DNA of 64,000 nucleotides from Brasenia schreberi (Eukaryota > Streptophyta > Magnoliopsida > Nymphaeales > Cabombaceae): contig JAYKKT010000041.1 in assembly GCA_036023115.1 (NCBI GenBank), positions 3,869,501 to 3,933,500 of the forward strand. The letters run 5' to 3'. The position numbers and the translations under genes are program-made. Within the stretch, counting starts at the first letter, position 1, and each line of letters opens with the position of its first letter. This document shows, piece after piece, positions 9,797-22,468 of this stretch. Under the pieces are notes generated by a model. It was given only the letters and a program-made list of their open reading frames with translations, was not told the DNA's origin and ran no database searches.

Positions 9797-12175
9797 ACGA
9801 AGAGGAAGGAGGCAGTGGTCAATTGATTGACAGGAGTAAAGTAAGGATTCTGTTGTGTGACAACGACTCAAAGAGTTGCCATGAAGCTATTGAGTTGCTC
9901 TGCAAATGCTCCTATCACGGTATGTGTATGATACACCTAGCTCTCTGCCTTCAGTTTTTTACGCTGATTGAGCTACTTTTCAATGCAAAAAGTGCCCCTT
10001 TCTTGCTTGATCTTGAAAATTAATACACTTAGCTATGTGCGTTGAGTTTTTTATGCCAAATATAGCTATTTTTCAATGCAAATTAAGTCTCTTTCTTGTT
10101 TGATATTGAATGATTTGTTTCTTGAATCCACAGTAACTGCTGTAAAGACCCCACGGCAGGTGATCGATGCCCTGAATGCTGAAGGGAAAGAGATTGATAT
10201 CATACTCTCTGAGGTTGACCTTCCTGTGAACAAAGGTTTTAAGATGTTGAAGTATATCACCAGGGAGAAGGAATTGCAGAGAATACCAATAATCAGTACG
10301 TTAGTTGCCTATACCATAAGATGTTTACTATTGCTCTTGCAGCTCTTTTCCATGATCTCCATACAAAATATGTTCCTGTTCTTTCCTTTTGTGATTTCTA
10401 GTGATGTCTGCGAAAGATGAGGTTTCTGTTGTGGTCAAATGCTTGAGACTTGGTGCTGCGGATTATCTTGTGAAGCCGTTGCGCACAAATGAGTTGTTGA
10501 ACTTGTGGACTCACATGTGGAGGAGGAGAAGAATGGTTGGTATTGGAACTCATTAGCTCTTTGTTGCTTTTCTAGTATAAACTTCTGATTTCAATATCAC
10601 CATTCACTGACTTTAGAATCATTTTGATAGCTTGGGCTTGCTGAGAAGAATATTTCAAACCATGAAATCAATCTTCTTGCTTCTGATCGGAGTGACACAA
10701 ACACTAACAGCACGACCCTGTTCTCGGATGATACAGACGATAAGAAGTCCAGAAAAAATGCAATACTAGAAGCAAACCGTCAGGAATGTGATGTAGGTTG
10801 CTAGGAAACTGTTCCTTTTACAAGATTATTGCATCATATGAATATCTGCTGTGCATGGTTTCTGTTATTCTCATATTCATATTCAGCTTCTCATAAATGT
10901 TTTTACCTAGCTAGCAGGTTATGTGAAATTGGGTTAACAAATCCCACCTGTTGGACCAAGGACATGCCTTTAATTGTTAGGTATTTCATATCATATCTTT
11001 CACATATCCTATTGCAGTCGAATTCTGTTTCTGTGGAACGTGAACTTGAGCATCCACCAGAGACTGGGGTTCTAGTTTCAGGGAACTGCAGCAAGCCAGG
11101 TGTGCAGCCTAAGTTGCCACTTCTTTTTTCTCTTCATTCTCCCAAATGCTGTCTTCATTGAATAATCATATTATCAGTACCCTCCTGTCCAAGGCGAACG
11201 GAGCTCAAGGTTGCACAGTCATCAGCCTTCTTTACATACAGGAGATCGAATGCTACAGCATGCACAACTCCTGATTCCAGATGTTCAAGAGATTCAGCAG
11301 CTTTGCCTCTCAGCAATGGAAATGAGTGTGGCATTGCAAGCCAGATGTTAGATAATCATGAAACACGGATGCCGAGAGAGACCAAGCATGATTATTCTGC
11401 TATAAGATCGAATGTTGAGGCTGGCCTTTCTGATAACACGTTCGTCATGTCTAAACCACCTGAATTACTGGAATCGTCTGGTGAAAAGGGCTCTAGACTG
11501 CCGTTGTATTCTTCCAACCACAGCAAAATCGCACCTTACAGCTATTTGATGGGTCAGTTTGATGAGCAGGAACCTGGACTTAAGTTGTATCCTAGCAATT
11601 CTTGCAACCACAGTGTTGGTGGTCCTCAGCCTCCACCTTTTATGCAGGGAAGGCTAAGCATGCTGGGGCAATCTGCTGCTGGTATGTTTCAAGGAGGCTC
11701 ACATGAGAGGCCAAATCATGTCCCTTCAGGCTTGATGCATGGTTATAATGGTCCCTCACAATGCCATGCTGTTCCACTCATGGCACCCATTTCGTACTAC
11801 CCACTTGGGATTAACCCTCAATCTTCCCAGTTGCAAACTCCGCATGGTTGGCTGCCGACTGCCAACTCCTCGGTGCCCGAAGTAAAGCCTGGTTCTTTGG
11901 CTAGGAGAGAAGCTGCACTGGCTAAATTTAGAAACAAAAGGAAAGATCGCTGCTTCGATAAAAAGATTCGATATGTAAATCGGAAAAAACTTGCAGAAAA
12001 CAGGCCAAGGATTCGCGGTCAGTTTGTTAGGCAGGCTTATGATGTAGAAAATAATTTGACTGGGCATACTTACCAAAACAATGAGTCTGACGTCGATGAG
12101 GACGAAGATGAGGATGGACCTGTTTCAAGTGAATTAGGAGCAGATTCTGCACCTGAATGCGAATCAGAATTTTGA
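9772..12175 (+). CDS. TOC1: Timing of CAB expression 1 / pseudo-response regulator 1, six exons
   Basis: TOC1 is an evening-phased nuclear repressor of the circadian clock that binds CCA1/LHY and other clock promoters through its CCT domain. The coding exons are 9772-9919, 10134-10295, 10402-10535, 10631-10792, 11018-11099 and 11178-12175. All introns are GT-AG, the phases join, and the sum is 1686 nt (561 residues; Arabidopsis TOC1 is 618). The pseudo-receiver runs from about residue 23 (KVRILLCDND) to about 140. Glu76 replaces the phospho-acceptor Asp (IILSEVDLP), and KPLRTNELLNLWTHMW is conserved. The middle holds AQSSAFFTY, a TOC1-type word. The CCT domain covers about residues 472-515 (RREAALAKF to GQFVRQ), followed by an acidic tail. 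A second ATG at 9781 could also start translation. The gene appears intact and has Evening Elements upstream. Confidence 0.95.
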
Positions 12176-12500
12176 TATTCAGTGGTCTTGGTTGTGCGTT
12201 TCATAGTTTAGGTGCCTTCCCTCGCAAAGTTGCACTTGGTCTTGATATTTCATTCAGAAAGTTTTGTTGCTTATATCTTCGTCATAATTTTACATGGTTT
12301 ATCTTCTCGTATTTTTGCCGATGTAATCTGTTTCTTGAATTTGTACAGAAGCATGAATCAAGTATTTCTCATCTTCGAGAATTGAGCTGCTGGTGCTTCT
12401 TTTCACATAAAACCAAACTGTTTGCTTTTCTATAGATATTTTGGTCATCCTCTCACTAATGTCGGTTGTATTGGCAGAACATCATGATTTTCATTTCGAT
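12176..12500 (+). other. TOC1 3' flank / probable 3' UTR
   Basis: T-rich, non-coding sequence follows the TOC1 stop. No clear canonical AATAAA signal was picked out. No other gene is seen before the SINE-like block at about 12505. Confidence 0.4.
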
Positions 12501-12504
12501 TTTT

Positions 12505-12615
12505 TGGGTATAATGGGGAGGCTGAAGCCTGATATACTCCATGCTTATCGAACTCATAACTCTCAATTTGTGAGTTGACGCCTTAACCAGATGAGCTGTT
12601 GCTCGTCCTGTGATT
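12505..12615 (-). mobile_element. SINE-like tRNA-derived block
   Basis: The minus strand reads an A-box word (cagctcatctggttaagg, about 12580-12598) and a B-box word (gagttcgata, about 12550), spaced like a tRNA promoter, followed by an 'atggagtatatcagg' body. It is probably a SINE inserted just after TOC1. No cloverleaf of a functional tRNA was found. Confidence 0.4.
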
Positions 12616-12829
12616 TTGTTTCCATGTATTCCTAAGCAGAATGTGGGACTTATGAAGAAACGTTCTTAAGGTTGTATGGATATTTGCAGAAGGGGCCTCC
12701 AGTGAGGTGCGAGGAATTAAATAATTGATACTTCAATGGAGTAAATGAAGCGCTCAATAGTATAGAGAGGGAAAATGTTGGGCATAATTTGTTTGAGTTG
12801 AATTCTAATGCCACGAAATTGAGGTCAAT

Positions 12830-12897
12830 GGTGACTGAGAATCTATATAACCGGCCCACTTAGGATGGGAAAAGGCTTGGCTTTTGGTTTTGGTCGT
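12830..12897 (+). mobile_element. RTE LINE 3'-end scrap
   Basis: The words 'aatctatataaccggcccacttaggatgggaaaaggctt' (given here in part) parallel the RTE 3' signature of passing from the gtagccgacccc word to tagtatgggaaaaggcttag. A GGTTTT-type tail follows. The 180 bp before it may be the same element but are too diverged to be sure. Confidence 0.4.
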
Positions 12898-12899
12898 TA

Positions 12900-13904
12900 C
12901 TCTCTATGAAGAACGTCATCTTTACATACTAGAGGCTTGTATTAACCCTCTATAGCGATCACTGGTTACTTGGTATCTTTGCTTCTGTGTTTAGTAAGGT
13001 AAACAGCATTTTTCATGCTTCGACTGCTTGTTGGGGTCTTGATATTGTGTGCTTTTTGTTTCCTTGGACTCTTTTGTACTCGAGGGAAGGTGCAGACAAG
13101 GGCGGTGCCCATCAAGGTGGATCCCAATATGAGACTGAATTCTTGCTTGAACACCTCTGGTTTGTTCAGAATGGAAAAAATCTGAGACAGAGTGTTGGTT
13201 TCATAAAAAATCGGTCTTGAAGAAGGGCTTGTTTGCCTGAGTGACTGGTCCTGCCATGACGTCTCAGCCTATTTACTGAACTGGGATGCCGGTGGCGGGT
13301 CGGAGAGACCGAATCCGTGAAATGAAATGATACTGGTGAATGTTCAAACAAGATCAAGGATAGTGAGGGGGAGTTCTGCAGAGGTAACCTACCCCTGCAG
13401 CCGCTACAATTTCTGTTGTTTCAGTTACTAGCTTTCGGGCTGTTCCTAAAGGTTCAGCTGATACAGATAAGAACCTCGAGGATTTCTGCATGCTTATGTT
13501 AACCGACGACCCAAGAGTCTTCTCACACCAAGGGTGCCTCCACAATGAACAACATCATCACCAATAACCGCGTCGCCGAGTGCGATGCATAAACCTGTTC
13601 TGCACTGGCGAACTGATTTGAGTGTCACTCATCACATCACCATGGCTCACCTACATCCAAATGGGGTCAGTGCTCGAGAACGATGGAGTCAAACAGAAAC
13701 GTTGATTGATGATTATCTCTGCAGCTTCTTCCAGTACTCGTTGAGACTTCCTGAGACAGGCTTATTCTCGACAGACTTGTTGACACAGAGTTATTATCAA
13801 TATAGTTGGTTGGCCGTTCATTCACTGACGGGCTTAGGGGCTCATTGAGGCAGGTAGGCATAGTTGGATATAGTAGCATTTGGACCTTGTTTATCAAAAG
13901 GAGA
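12900..13904. other. Intergenic, nothing recognised
   Basis: Several short frames cross this stretch, but none has a recognisable domain, consistent splice signals or support from both sides. It is of ordinary base composition, without clear repeats. Confidence 0.4.
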
Positions 13905-14070
13905 TTTGGCACCGAGGGCGTCAGCTCAACGACAGGGCGCTCTAGTGTCGTTGCTGCTAGAGCGTTGGTGTTGGTGGCGAGTTCAACTCCCAGAGGGTGC
14001 ATGTGTGTTGTGGGTGGGTGCGTTAAGCTTCGTCCTCCTCTTGTAACCAAAAAAAGAAGGGCGGGTTGGG
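13905..14070 (+). mobile_element. tRNA-derived SINE (copy 3)
   Basis: It has an A-box-like word (gtcagctcaacgacaggg, about 13919) and a B-box-like word (ggtggcgagttcaactccc, about 13974), followed by 'gggtgcatgtgtgttgtgg', 'cctcctcttgtaacc' and an A-rich tail. This is the longest member of the local family with copies at 1068 and 2826. Confidence 0.65.
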
Positions 14071-15031
14071 GGGGGAGAAATCCTGGTTGAGTCTCTTGAC
14101 TGTCTCTAAAATGTTTTTTTGAGGTTCTGATATAATCCACCGAATCGGCAACTGGAGCATATGATGACCTGCCTAATGTGGAGGTTTTGGAGGAGAATGA
14201 GTGGCAGATGATAATAAGAAAGAGTTCCCGGCCACTGGGTTGGGTGGATGAGTGAAAGGGGTCGTGCCAAAGGAATGTGTAGTATTGTGAATCTCATGAA
14301 CAACTAAGTGAACCTTGATGTGGTGGAGCCGGCTACATCGAACACGAGCAAGCTGAACTAGAATCAGATTGAGTTGTTTGCCAACTCTTCGTCCGGGCAG
14401 AGAAATAAAAAACACACTGGGTTTTAGGGTCCATGAGTGCCCTGCCATTTTCGCTGCAGCTCAAACCTGCGAAACTGGAATGGCAGTGATTAGGAACTCT
14501 CTCTCTCTCTCTCTATCTATCTATATATATATAAGAGAAAGTGAGTGGATCCCGCTCACCATGTTAGTCACTCATGCTCTAGCATTGTTTTTTAGAACCA
14601 TAATAACATTGTCCTTCATTTTTTCTCAAAATCCTTATTTTTTTAAAATTATACTTATATTACCAAAAAACATGAGAGCATGCATAAGCATGTTAGAGGT
14701 GGGCATGATCTGGTTTATTTATATCTCCAAAACAAAAGAAGCTTTTTTCTTTTTCTTTATCAAGTTAGCTAAATTGGGTGTAGAGAAATCCTTCCCGTCA
14801 CTTGTATGGTTTGTATGTTTTTTTTTCCTTTGGGCACTTGTATGTTATTTTTTCCTGATTGTAATATATGTGGTAGAGTTCTGATTTAAGGATGACATCA
14901 TTGGCCTGACCCATGCCATGCAGATCTGGCTCTACCCGATCCGAATGGAGCAGACAATACTCAACTTGACTGGATTAGGTTTCAACCACCGGGATAACCC
15001 GCATTGCTTTGCCCGTAATCCACACCTGGCC

Positions 15032-15034
<3 letters not shown>
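14071..15034. other. Intergenic, nothing recognised
   Basis: There is a short CT/TA run at 14500-14532 and T-rich blocks near 14745 and 14818. No protein, RNA gene or bounded repeat could be supported. Confidence 0.4.
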
Positions 15035-15127
<93 letters not shown>

Positions 15128-15206
15128 GTATGTACATGTATGTACATGTATGTATATGTATGTACATGTATATACATGTATATATATATGTACGTATGTA
15201 TGTATG
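15035..15206 (+). repeat. AT dinucleotide then GTAT/GTAC microsatellite
   Basis: About 49 bp of pure AT (15035-15083) pass into TATG, TGTA and CATG tetranucleotide units up to about 15206, ending in a short GTGTGAGAGA run. Translations in this stretch are only Tyr/Ile/Met/Val/Cys strings and are not genes. Confidence 0.9.
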
Positions 15207-17006
15207 CGTGTGTGAGAGAGATTAAATTTTCAAAATCTTAACAACCCAATCATAAAACTTTTCAATTACATATGATTTGTGAAAAACATTCAAATTTTTA
15301 AATATTACTGAGGTAAGAATTGGTTTACAAGGCGTCCCATTCCCATCGGTCTTTACCCCCTGCACCAGTGCCATCCTTAGTCTGTCTAGCACTAGTTGCC
15401 TTAAAAAAGGTTGAAAGTGATCCTCTTAAATAAGAAACTTTTAACCACCTGAAAAAAAATTACCAACCACGTATGATGATTGGCAAATAAAAGCCAAGAT
15501 TTACTTCTTTAAGAAAGGCGTATATTTGACAGATAGAAATTATTAAATCCACACCCGTTGGTTGAACGAAGCAAAATGTTTTCTGAACTTACTAAGAACA
15601 CAATATCTTTTCAAAAAGCTTCTAATCACTTGAAAAAAATACTGAACGATTGGCAAATAAAATGCTAGGATTTCATCATATTTTTGGCAGATGGGAATTA
15701 CTAAAGCCATATCCTAATTACTAAGGACACACTCTCCTTTCCTTTGCTGCCCCTGGATACACCTCTCTCTGTCTATCTTTTTTAACTCACCACCTCTCCT
15801 CCTTCTCAACTTTGTTGTCTCCTCCTCTTTTAAACTCTTCTATCGCTGTTGTCACCACCATTACATCGAGGTTTTCCACCCCCGCATCACTTCTTCTCAT
15901 GTCAATTGTTTCTTGGAGAAAGCAAAGAGATGATATGACATATAAACATAAAAAAAATGAGAATGTATAAAATATATTGTACATTGGGATAGAAAAAAAA
16001 GTATCGATCTTGATGCAACTAATATATTATAATAACCTTTTGTTTGTTTATATAATATATCAAAGATAATAGTAACCTTATGGTCGTATGTGACACAATA
16101 ACACCTTTGGTGAATGTTTGAAATGCTTACCACGGAGCTTACTATCATGGAGATGGTTGACCCGTCTACCAACAAGTATAGTGCTTGATAATGTATGATC
16201 ATATAACAGTTAATAGTGTTAAAAGATACATGCATCAAGCTTTTTGTCATCTTTTGGGAGCTGATGTTTAATCATTTTTCCTATTTAACAATTAAAGTAT
16301 ATTTTGGATGCTACAAACCAAAAAGAAATGAAAAGTTTCCATTAATTGCCTCAACAAATACAATTGTACATAGTCAAACTAATCATCAAAATTATACATT
16401 GTATTATCAATGAGTCCTCTCAGTTGCATCAATCACATGCTTCCATCGTTTTGCAGTTAGATGATTTTCAACTATTGAATCAATTCATCCAATTCAACTA
16501 TCTCACTTATTTTGGTATCAATATCCTTGAGCATATGAGTGAGCTCCAATTTTACGTCAAACTTTCTCAAAAAAGAATGAAATGGTGATAATTGTATAGG
16601 TTGACTATCTTTCAAGAGTACATTGATTTCATGAGTACAAGTAACCCATGTGAATGTTGCAAAGCATACCCATAGACTATTGAATCAAAACCTAGTCTTA
16701 GAGTCTGTTTGCGACCAAGAAGGGCCGATGAACATCCATGAGCAAGCATATGAATGAGAAATCTCACTCAAACATTTTCCTGCTATTTGATTGACTAGTT
16801 ATCATCGGCATTTGGATTTGATGATGGCAGATGAAGTCTGTGATTAAATATATTTAATATAAAGAGGGAGGTTATACGTTTAGTAGTATTGATGATATCA
16901 TTTATTTTATTTAATGAAGATTCCGTGGTACTCTTCTAGAAACTACTCGAATGACAACATATATAAGTTGTCGTAACATAGATGCATTCATTGTTTGGAT
17001 ATCATC
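15207..17006. other. Intergenic, AT-rich, no gene seen
   Basis: A short similar pair occurs near 15450-15500 and 15630-15690 (words like 'cttgaaaaaaat' and 'gattggcaaataaaa'), suggesting an old duplication. No recognisable protein or element boundary was found. Confidence 0.35.
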
Positions 17007-18467
17007 AACAACAACAACAACAACTAAGCCTTTTCCCATACTAGACGGGGTCGGCTACATGGATTCTTTGTTTCCACAGATCCCTATCGTGTGCCATGTT
17101 AGCAGTTAACTCCCAATAAGCTAGATCATTCTTTATTGTTTCCTTCCAACACTTTTGTGGTAGTCCTCTACCTCTTTTAATACTTTCCAAATTTAGTTTT
17201 TCTAACCTTCTTATAGGTTCTTCTTTTGATCTTCTTTCTAAATGTCCAAACTATCTTAAACGATATTCTCTCATTTTATCCTCTATTGGTGCCACTCCTA
17301 ATTTGTTTCTAATAACCTCATTATGTATACGGTCTTTTCTTATATGACCACTCATCCATCTCAACATCTTCATTTATATCACAGACATCTTTTGTACATG
17401 TTGATGCTTAACTGCTCAATATTCTGAACCACAAAACATGACAGATCTAATTGTTGCTCTATAATATTTACCTTTTAACTTTAATGGTATCTTCTTATCA
17501 CAAGGAATACCTGATGCCCCTCTCCATTTTAACCAACCAGCATTAATTCTATGTGTAACATCTCCATCAATTCTTCCATCACTCTAAAAAATTGACCCTA
17601 GGTATTTAAAACTTTCCTTTTGGGGATGCAATGTGTGCCAATTTTAATTTCTATGTCCTTTGAGGTAACTAAATGATCAAACTTACATTTCATATATTCT
17701 GTCCTTGTTCTACTAAGTCGGAGGCCTTTGCTTTCTAATGTTTCTCTCCATAGTTCCAATTTTCTATTAACTTTTTCCTTAGACTCCTCCACTAATACAA
17801 TGTCATCTTCAAATAACATACACCAAGGTACTTCATCTTAAATATGTTTTGTTAACTCATCCATCACCATTATAAATAAGTATGGACAAGTCTGTCATTC
17901 CTTCATGAGTCCTCACATATGTTTTTGCACCATCATATATGTCTCTTATAAGGTTAATGTATGTCAATGGGATACCTCTTTTTTCCAAAGTTCTTCAAAG
18001 AACCTCCCTCGGTACCCTATCATAAGCTTTTTCTAAATCAATAAATATCATGTGAAGGTCTTTCTTTTTTGCTCTAAAATGTTTCATAAGACATCTCAAA
18101 AGGTGAATCGCTTCAATAGTAGATCTACCTGGCATGAATCCAAATTGGTTCTCTGTTGTACTTGATACTTGTCTTAATCTACGTTTGATAATTCTTTCCA
18201 CAATTTCATAGTATGGCTCGTTAACTTGATACCTCGATAATTCGTACAATTTTGAATGTCTCCCTTGTTCTTATATATGGGTATAAGTGCACTTACTCTC
18301 CATTCCTTGAGCATCTTTTGATTTTTCCATATTTTATTAAATAGCCTTTTGAGCCAAGTGATTCCTTTTTCTCCTAGTATTTTCCAAACTTCTATAGGAA
18401 TATTATCTGATCCTACCGATTTACCACCCTTCATATGTTTAAGAGCCTCCTTGACTTCATTCTTTTG
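17007..18467 (-). mobile_element. RTE LINE copy, RT and C-terminal part
   Basis: Its 3' tail is at the left (caacaacaac, then the signature aactaagccttttcccatac). Minus-strand frames give the C-terminal part (17598-17819, KFDHLVTSKDIEIKIGTHC) and the RT palm stretch with [15 protein letters not shown] and [17 protein letters not shown] (17995-18249). They also give GKSVGSDNIPIEVWKILGEKG (18174-18434). Stops and frameshifts break the frame. Homology to the intact-order copy at 46478-49758 ends abruptly near 18467. Confidence 0.8.
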
Positions 18468-19066
18468 AATGATTTATATAGAAGGCACACCGGTTGTTCT
18501 AATTGATTTACTAATTGTGTCAACTATAAGGCGCAATTTGATCTTGGTCCTTGCCTTGGTTAAGAAAGGTTTTGAAGTCAGGTTTGTCCCTAACAAGATA
18601 ACCATAAGAAAACATGAAATGGTAGCCTTCTAAGGATTGTTAGATAAATAACAAGGTTTATTTAAATTAAATGAAAGAGAAGGATTTTCTCCTTATATTG
18701 ATTGTATCTTTAATGTTGACGTGAATGTATAGCATAGACGCCTACGGCATATAAGTCTGAAAAAGTTGAGGAAATTATTTGACTTTTAATTATAGTAAGT
18801 TTTTCAAGAAAACACTTTTGGTAAATGTGAAGCTTCTATATAAGGGAAAATTATAAGAAAAACATTTTTCAAGGAAATAACAAGGGTAACAACCATGCTA
18901 TGTTTATTTCTTACCACATAAATATGAGGCACTTCAAGCATTCAAAGAATATAAGTAAGAAGTTGAGAATCAATTGGGGCAGACAATTAGAGTCCTAATA
19001 TTAGATAGAGGTGATGAGTATACCTCTACAAAATTTCTAGAATTTTGTAAAGACTGTGGTATTTCA
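18468..19066 (+). mobile_element. Copia fragment replacing the centre of the RTE LINE
   Basis: The plus strand near 18920-19066 reads HKYEALQAFKEYK and VENQLGQTIRVLILDRGDEY, then TKFLEFCKDCGI. These are integrase-core words of Copia elements. In the sister LINE about 490 bp of different sequence lie between the same flanks, so this block replaced LINE sequence. The catalytic word, normally with D-N-G-G, reads DRGDEY. The first 400 bp of the block are unrecognised. Confidence 0.6.
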
Positions 19067-20115
19067 AAGTAACTTTTCTAATATGTGTAGCCATATTGTT
19101 CCACATATCACAAGGTGTACCAACATAATTCCAAGCATCTCCTTGAAGGACTTTCTGTTTAAATATATCTTCTTTCTCGCTTTTGAGGTTCCACCATTTA
19201 ATCCGAACAGCTCGATGCACTCTTTTCTTCTTTGTCCATTTTTTTATTTATAAATCCTAACTAAAAGTCTATGTTGGGTGGTTAAACTTTCTCTTGGAAT
19301 TACCTTGCAATCTTTACAATATGCTCTATCTTGTTTTCTACAAATAAAGTAATCAATTTGTATTTGTGATAAGCCACTCTTATAAGTAATTAAATGTTCA
19401 TCTTGTTTTTTGAAGATTGTATTGACTATAAAGAGATCAAATGCCATAGCAAAATTTAAAATTTTCCTACCTTCCTCATTTATATCTCTTAAAACAAAGT
19501 TTTCATGAATAACTTGATATCCTAATGCCTCTTTACCGACATGGCCATTTAAGTCTCCTCCTAAACAAATTATCTCCCTTTGTGGAATACTTTGAATTAC
19601 CTTATCTAACTCTTCCCAAAATGTTGTCTTTATACTACCTTCTAGGCTTACTTGGGGTGCGTAAGCACAAACTATATTCAAAACCTCTACTCCTAACACT
19701 AATTTCAATGTCATGATTCGGTCACCATATCGTTGTATGTCTACCACACTATCCTTTAAATCTTTATTTATGATAATACCATCTCCGTTTCGAGCCTTTT
19801 CCTTACCTGATTACCATAATTTAAAACCTTTATCCTCTATCTCCTTTGCTTTTTCTCTAACCCACTTTGTCTCTTGTAAACATAGAATATGAATCTTTCT
19901 CCGAATCATAGTATATACCACCTCCATTAGCTTACCGGATAATGTTATGATATTTCAAGAACCAATACGAATCTTATTATCAATGACTAGATTCCTTACC
20001 CCCCGCATCTGTCCATATTGAAAATGCGAAGACCCTCTCTGTAAATTATTCACTACATTCGGGCGGTAATGTAGCGGGACTAACTTCTTCATCCACACCC
20101 ATCCATGCATGATCA
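19067..20115 (-). mobile_element. RTE LINE copy, endonuclease part
   Basis: The minus strand gives an APE-type endonuclease: NKIRIGS near 19960, then VLNIVCAYAPQ, CLGGDLNGHVGKEALGYQ and KSGLSQIQIDYFICRKQDR (19244-19747). GGDLNGH and the SQIQIDY stretch carry conserved catalytic-domain words. Together with 17007-18467 this is one 5'-truncated element broken by the Copia-containing block. Confidence 0.8.
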
Positions 20116-22468
20116 CATTATTTGATAGTTTGGCAATCAATAAATGATTCTGGTTGATCCAATTAGGACTTCTTTTGTGAATAGGCCTCATAAGTTGCAT
20201 GCTTTTGGTCTCAACACTTTCACATTTATATGACTACTTATACATGGATCAACCATGATAACCTTTTTCTAATTAAATCAAGTACATAACATGATACTTT
20301 TTCTCCAAATACTGAATCATCTTAAAAACTCTACAAGGTAATGCTTCCTTATGGTTTTAGGCTACTCAAATAACTATTTTATTTCTATAATTTGCATCTC
20401 AATCAACGAACAAAGTTGAGTCCCGATCATATCAAATCTCTATCAAGGTATCACTGAATCCTTTTAAGCTTGTGTGCACATTTAAACCTTATATACCCAA
20501 AATTAATCATTATCATATTTAAATGTAATCACACAAACACAAAGACACTAATAATGAACTATATATACCTATTAGTCATATAGATGTCATAGTTGTAAAA
20601 TTGACCCGTCCATGTTGAGACTAGATTTTCTTTGTAGGGACCCAACCATCATTCTTTAACATAAGTTAGTATTACAGGAATTTTTTTTCACTGCACATCC
20701 ATGATAGCCAACTACTCTACATAAACATGCTCATTTGCCGAATCAATAATTTTCTTCTAACTAAACCAAAATGTAGTGGTGCATTTCTTCTTCTCTATCA
20801 GTCCAATAGTATACACTTCTATATTTTTTATAATATAACACATGCATAAAAGATACGTTGACTCGAAGAGCACAATCTCAATTGCGATCATTCATGATCA
20901 TTACATATTACATCAGGAAGTTTGTTTGAAAAAAAAACTCTCTAACACATCGAAACATAATTATCCTATTTCTTTGTGCTTATAAAGATATTTGCTATAG
21001 AAAAATTATTATTAGTTAATGCATATCCAATAACATCTACGTACAATCAAACTCCACAACCTTCAAAAAAGTGTGTAACAATTAAAGTAAAGAATGACGA
21101 GAAAAACAATATCACTAATATAATTTGTTTTTAGAATCTTAGTATGTCTTGCATAGTGCTAGTTAAGGTCTATTTAGTATAACAATCGTTGCAGAACAGA
21201 TCAATTACTTGTCTTATTATGAAGACATTTGAATCATATTGTTGTTTTATATGAAACAATTAATTTACAATGACTTTTTACCATATCTTTTTATCAACCT
21301 ACCTACATATGTAGGTCTTCAAGATACAATCGTGTAGAATGATTATGTATTTCAAAAACCATAAATAACCTTACGTACCATCACTTTTACCATCTCCTTT
21401 GAATAAAAATAAATATTTCACATTCTTTTTACCAGTCCAACAACTATTTTCAAGATCCACCTGCTTCTTGCTCTCATATTCATCACTTCTTTCATATCCA
21501 AACCAATCTTTACCTCTTCCATATGCGTGCTTTGAAAGTATTATAATAACCAATATTATTTATGCTTTCTAATCTCTCATAATAAAGTAATTAATTGACT
21601 CTAAAATAATATATTAGTTTTAAACATTGGTAAATAGTCACTTTCACCAACCTCACAATCAGCAAGAATTATCAAAGAGACAACATAAAAGAGAAGCATA
21701 TACAACAAAAATGAGTGGTGGCCTTATGGCATCTACCTATGGAGAGTGACACAGGTCCCACTCAAACGAGACAGAAAGGCAGTGTCTCTGTGCCTATGTT
21801 GTAAGGACTCCCTTGTTGACTGATGTAGATCTTGTGTTCCTGCATTTATGTAAAAAGAGAGCGAGATGGAGAGAGAAAGGAGAAGCGAGAGGCCAAAAAG
21901 TGAATAGTCGGCTCCGACGGCAATGAGGAGAAGAGGAGCAAGGAAAAGAAGGGTACACCAAAGCACGATAGAGGACAAGCAAAAGAAAGACGGGAAGAGT
22001 GAGAAACACGAGGATAAAATTAGAATTTCACGAAAATGTAAGGATAAAATAGAAAATTGGAGATGGGCACTTAGTAATTCAGATGTGCAAATATCAAATA
22101 TGTTGACAGATATCGGATCCAACAAGGATAAGAGGGCTTTGACCGTTGCAGCATACTGATCAATTTGTACGGCAATATTGAAAGAGTAGGCAGAGACTCG
22201 CCTCTTGATAGTCTTCGGGAGATATCAAAGGGCAATCCCCCGACCATTTCTTTTGGCATACTTATTCGTCTAATGAGGCATAAACATCAAATGGTCTCTT
22301 TACATAGTAAAAGGTTTAGAAACACTACACATTAATCATCGATGAAATCAGATGAGCAGCGTTCTCCAGTTTTCTTTAAAAAATGCTTCTATGCTAAAAC
22401 AAATATTAGTACAAGATAGTAACTTCTAGTACTATCCTCCTCTAATTAGTATAGAGAAGCTAATCAAA
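20116..22468. other. Intergenic, AT-rich, then GA-rich block; no gene recognised
   Basis: The part 20200-21700 is AT-rich and has no recognisable frame. At 21840-22060 one strand is purine-rich (gagagaaaggagaag, agaggagcaag), which makes the Lys/Arg- and Ser/Leu-rich frames there look like composition rather than genes. The last 300 bp before 22469 probably include the 3' UTR of the NEN-like gene on the minus strand. Confidence 0.4.

Noticed and set aside
11756..12076. Minus-strand frame of 106 codons
   Set aside because: It is an antisense shadow of the TOC1 CCT-encoding exon.
12505..12615. A functional tRNA gene on the minus strand
   Set aside because: A- and B-box-like words are present, but no acceptor stem or complete cloverleaf could be paired.
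13667..14140. Minus-strand frame of 157 codons
   Set aside because: It runs through the SINE at 13905-14070 on the opposite strand and has no recognisable domain.
14918..15241. Several overlapping frames rich in Tyr, Ile and Met on both strands
   Set aside because: They are translations of the AT/GTAT microsatellite and have no independent support.
18950..19066. An independent Copia element at this site
   Set aside because: Only a short integrase piece is present. No LTR, primer-binding site or other Copia domains were found around it.
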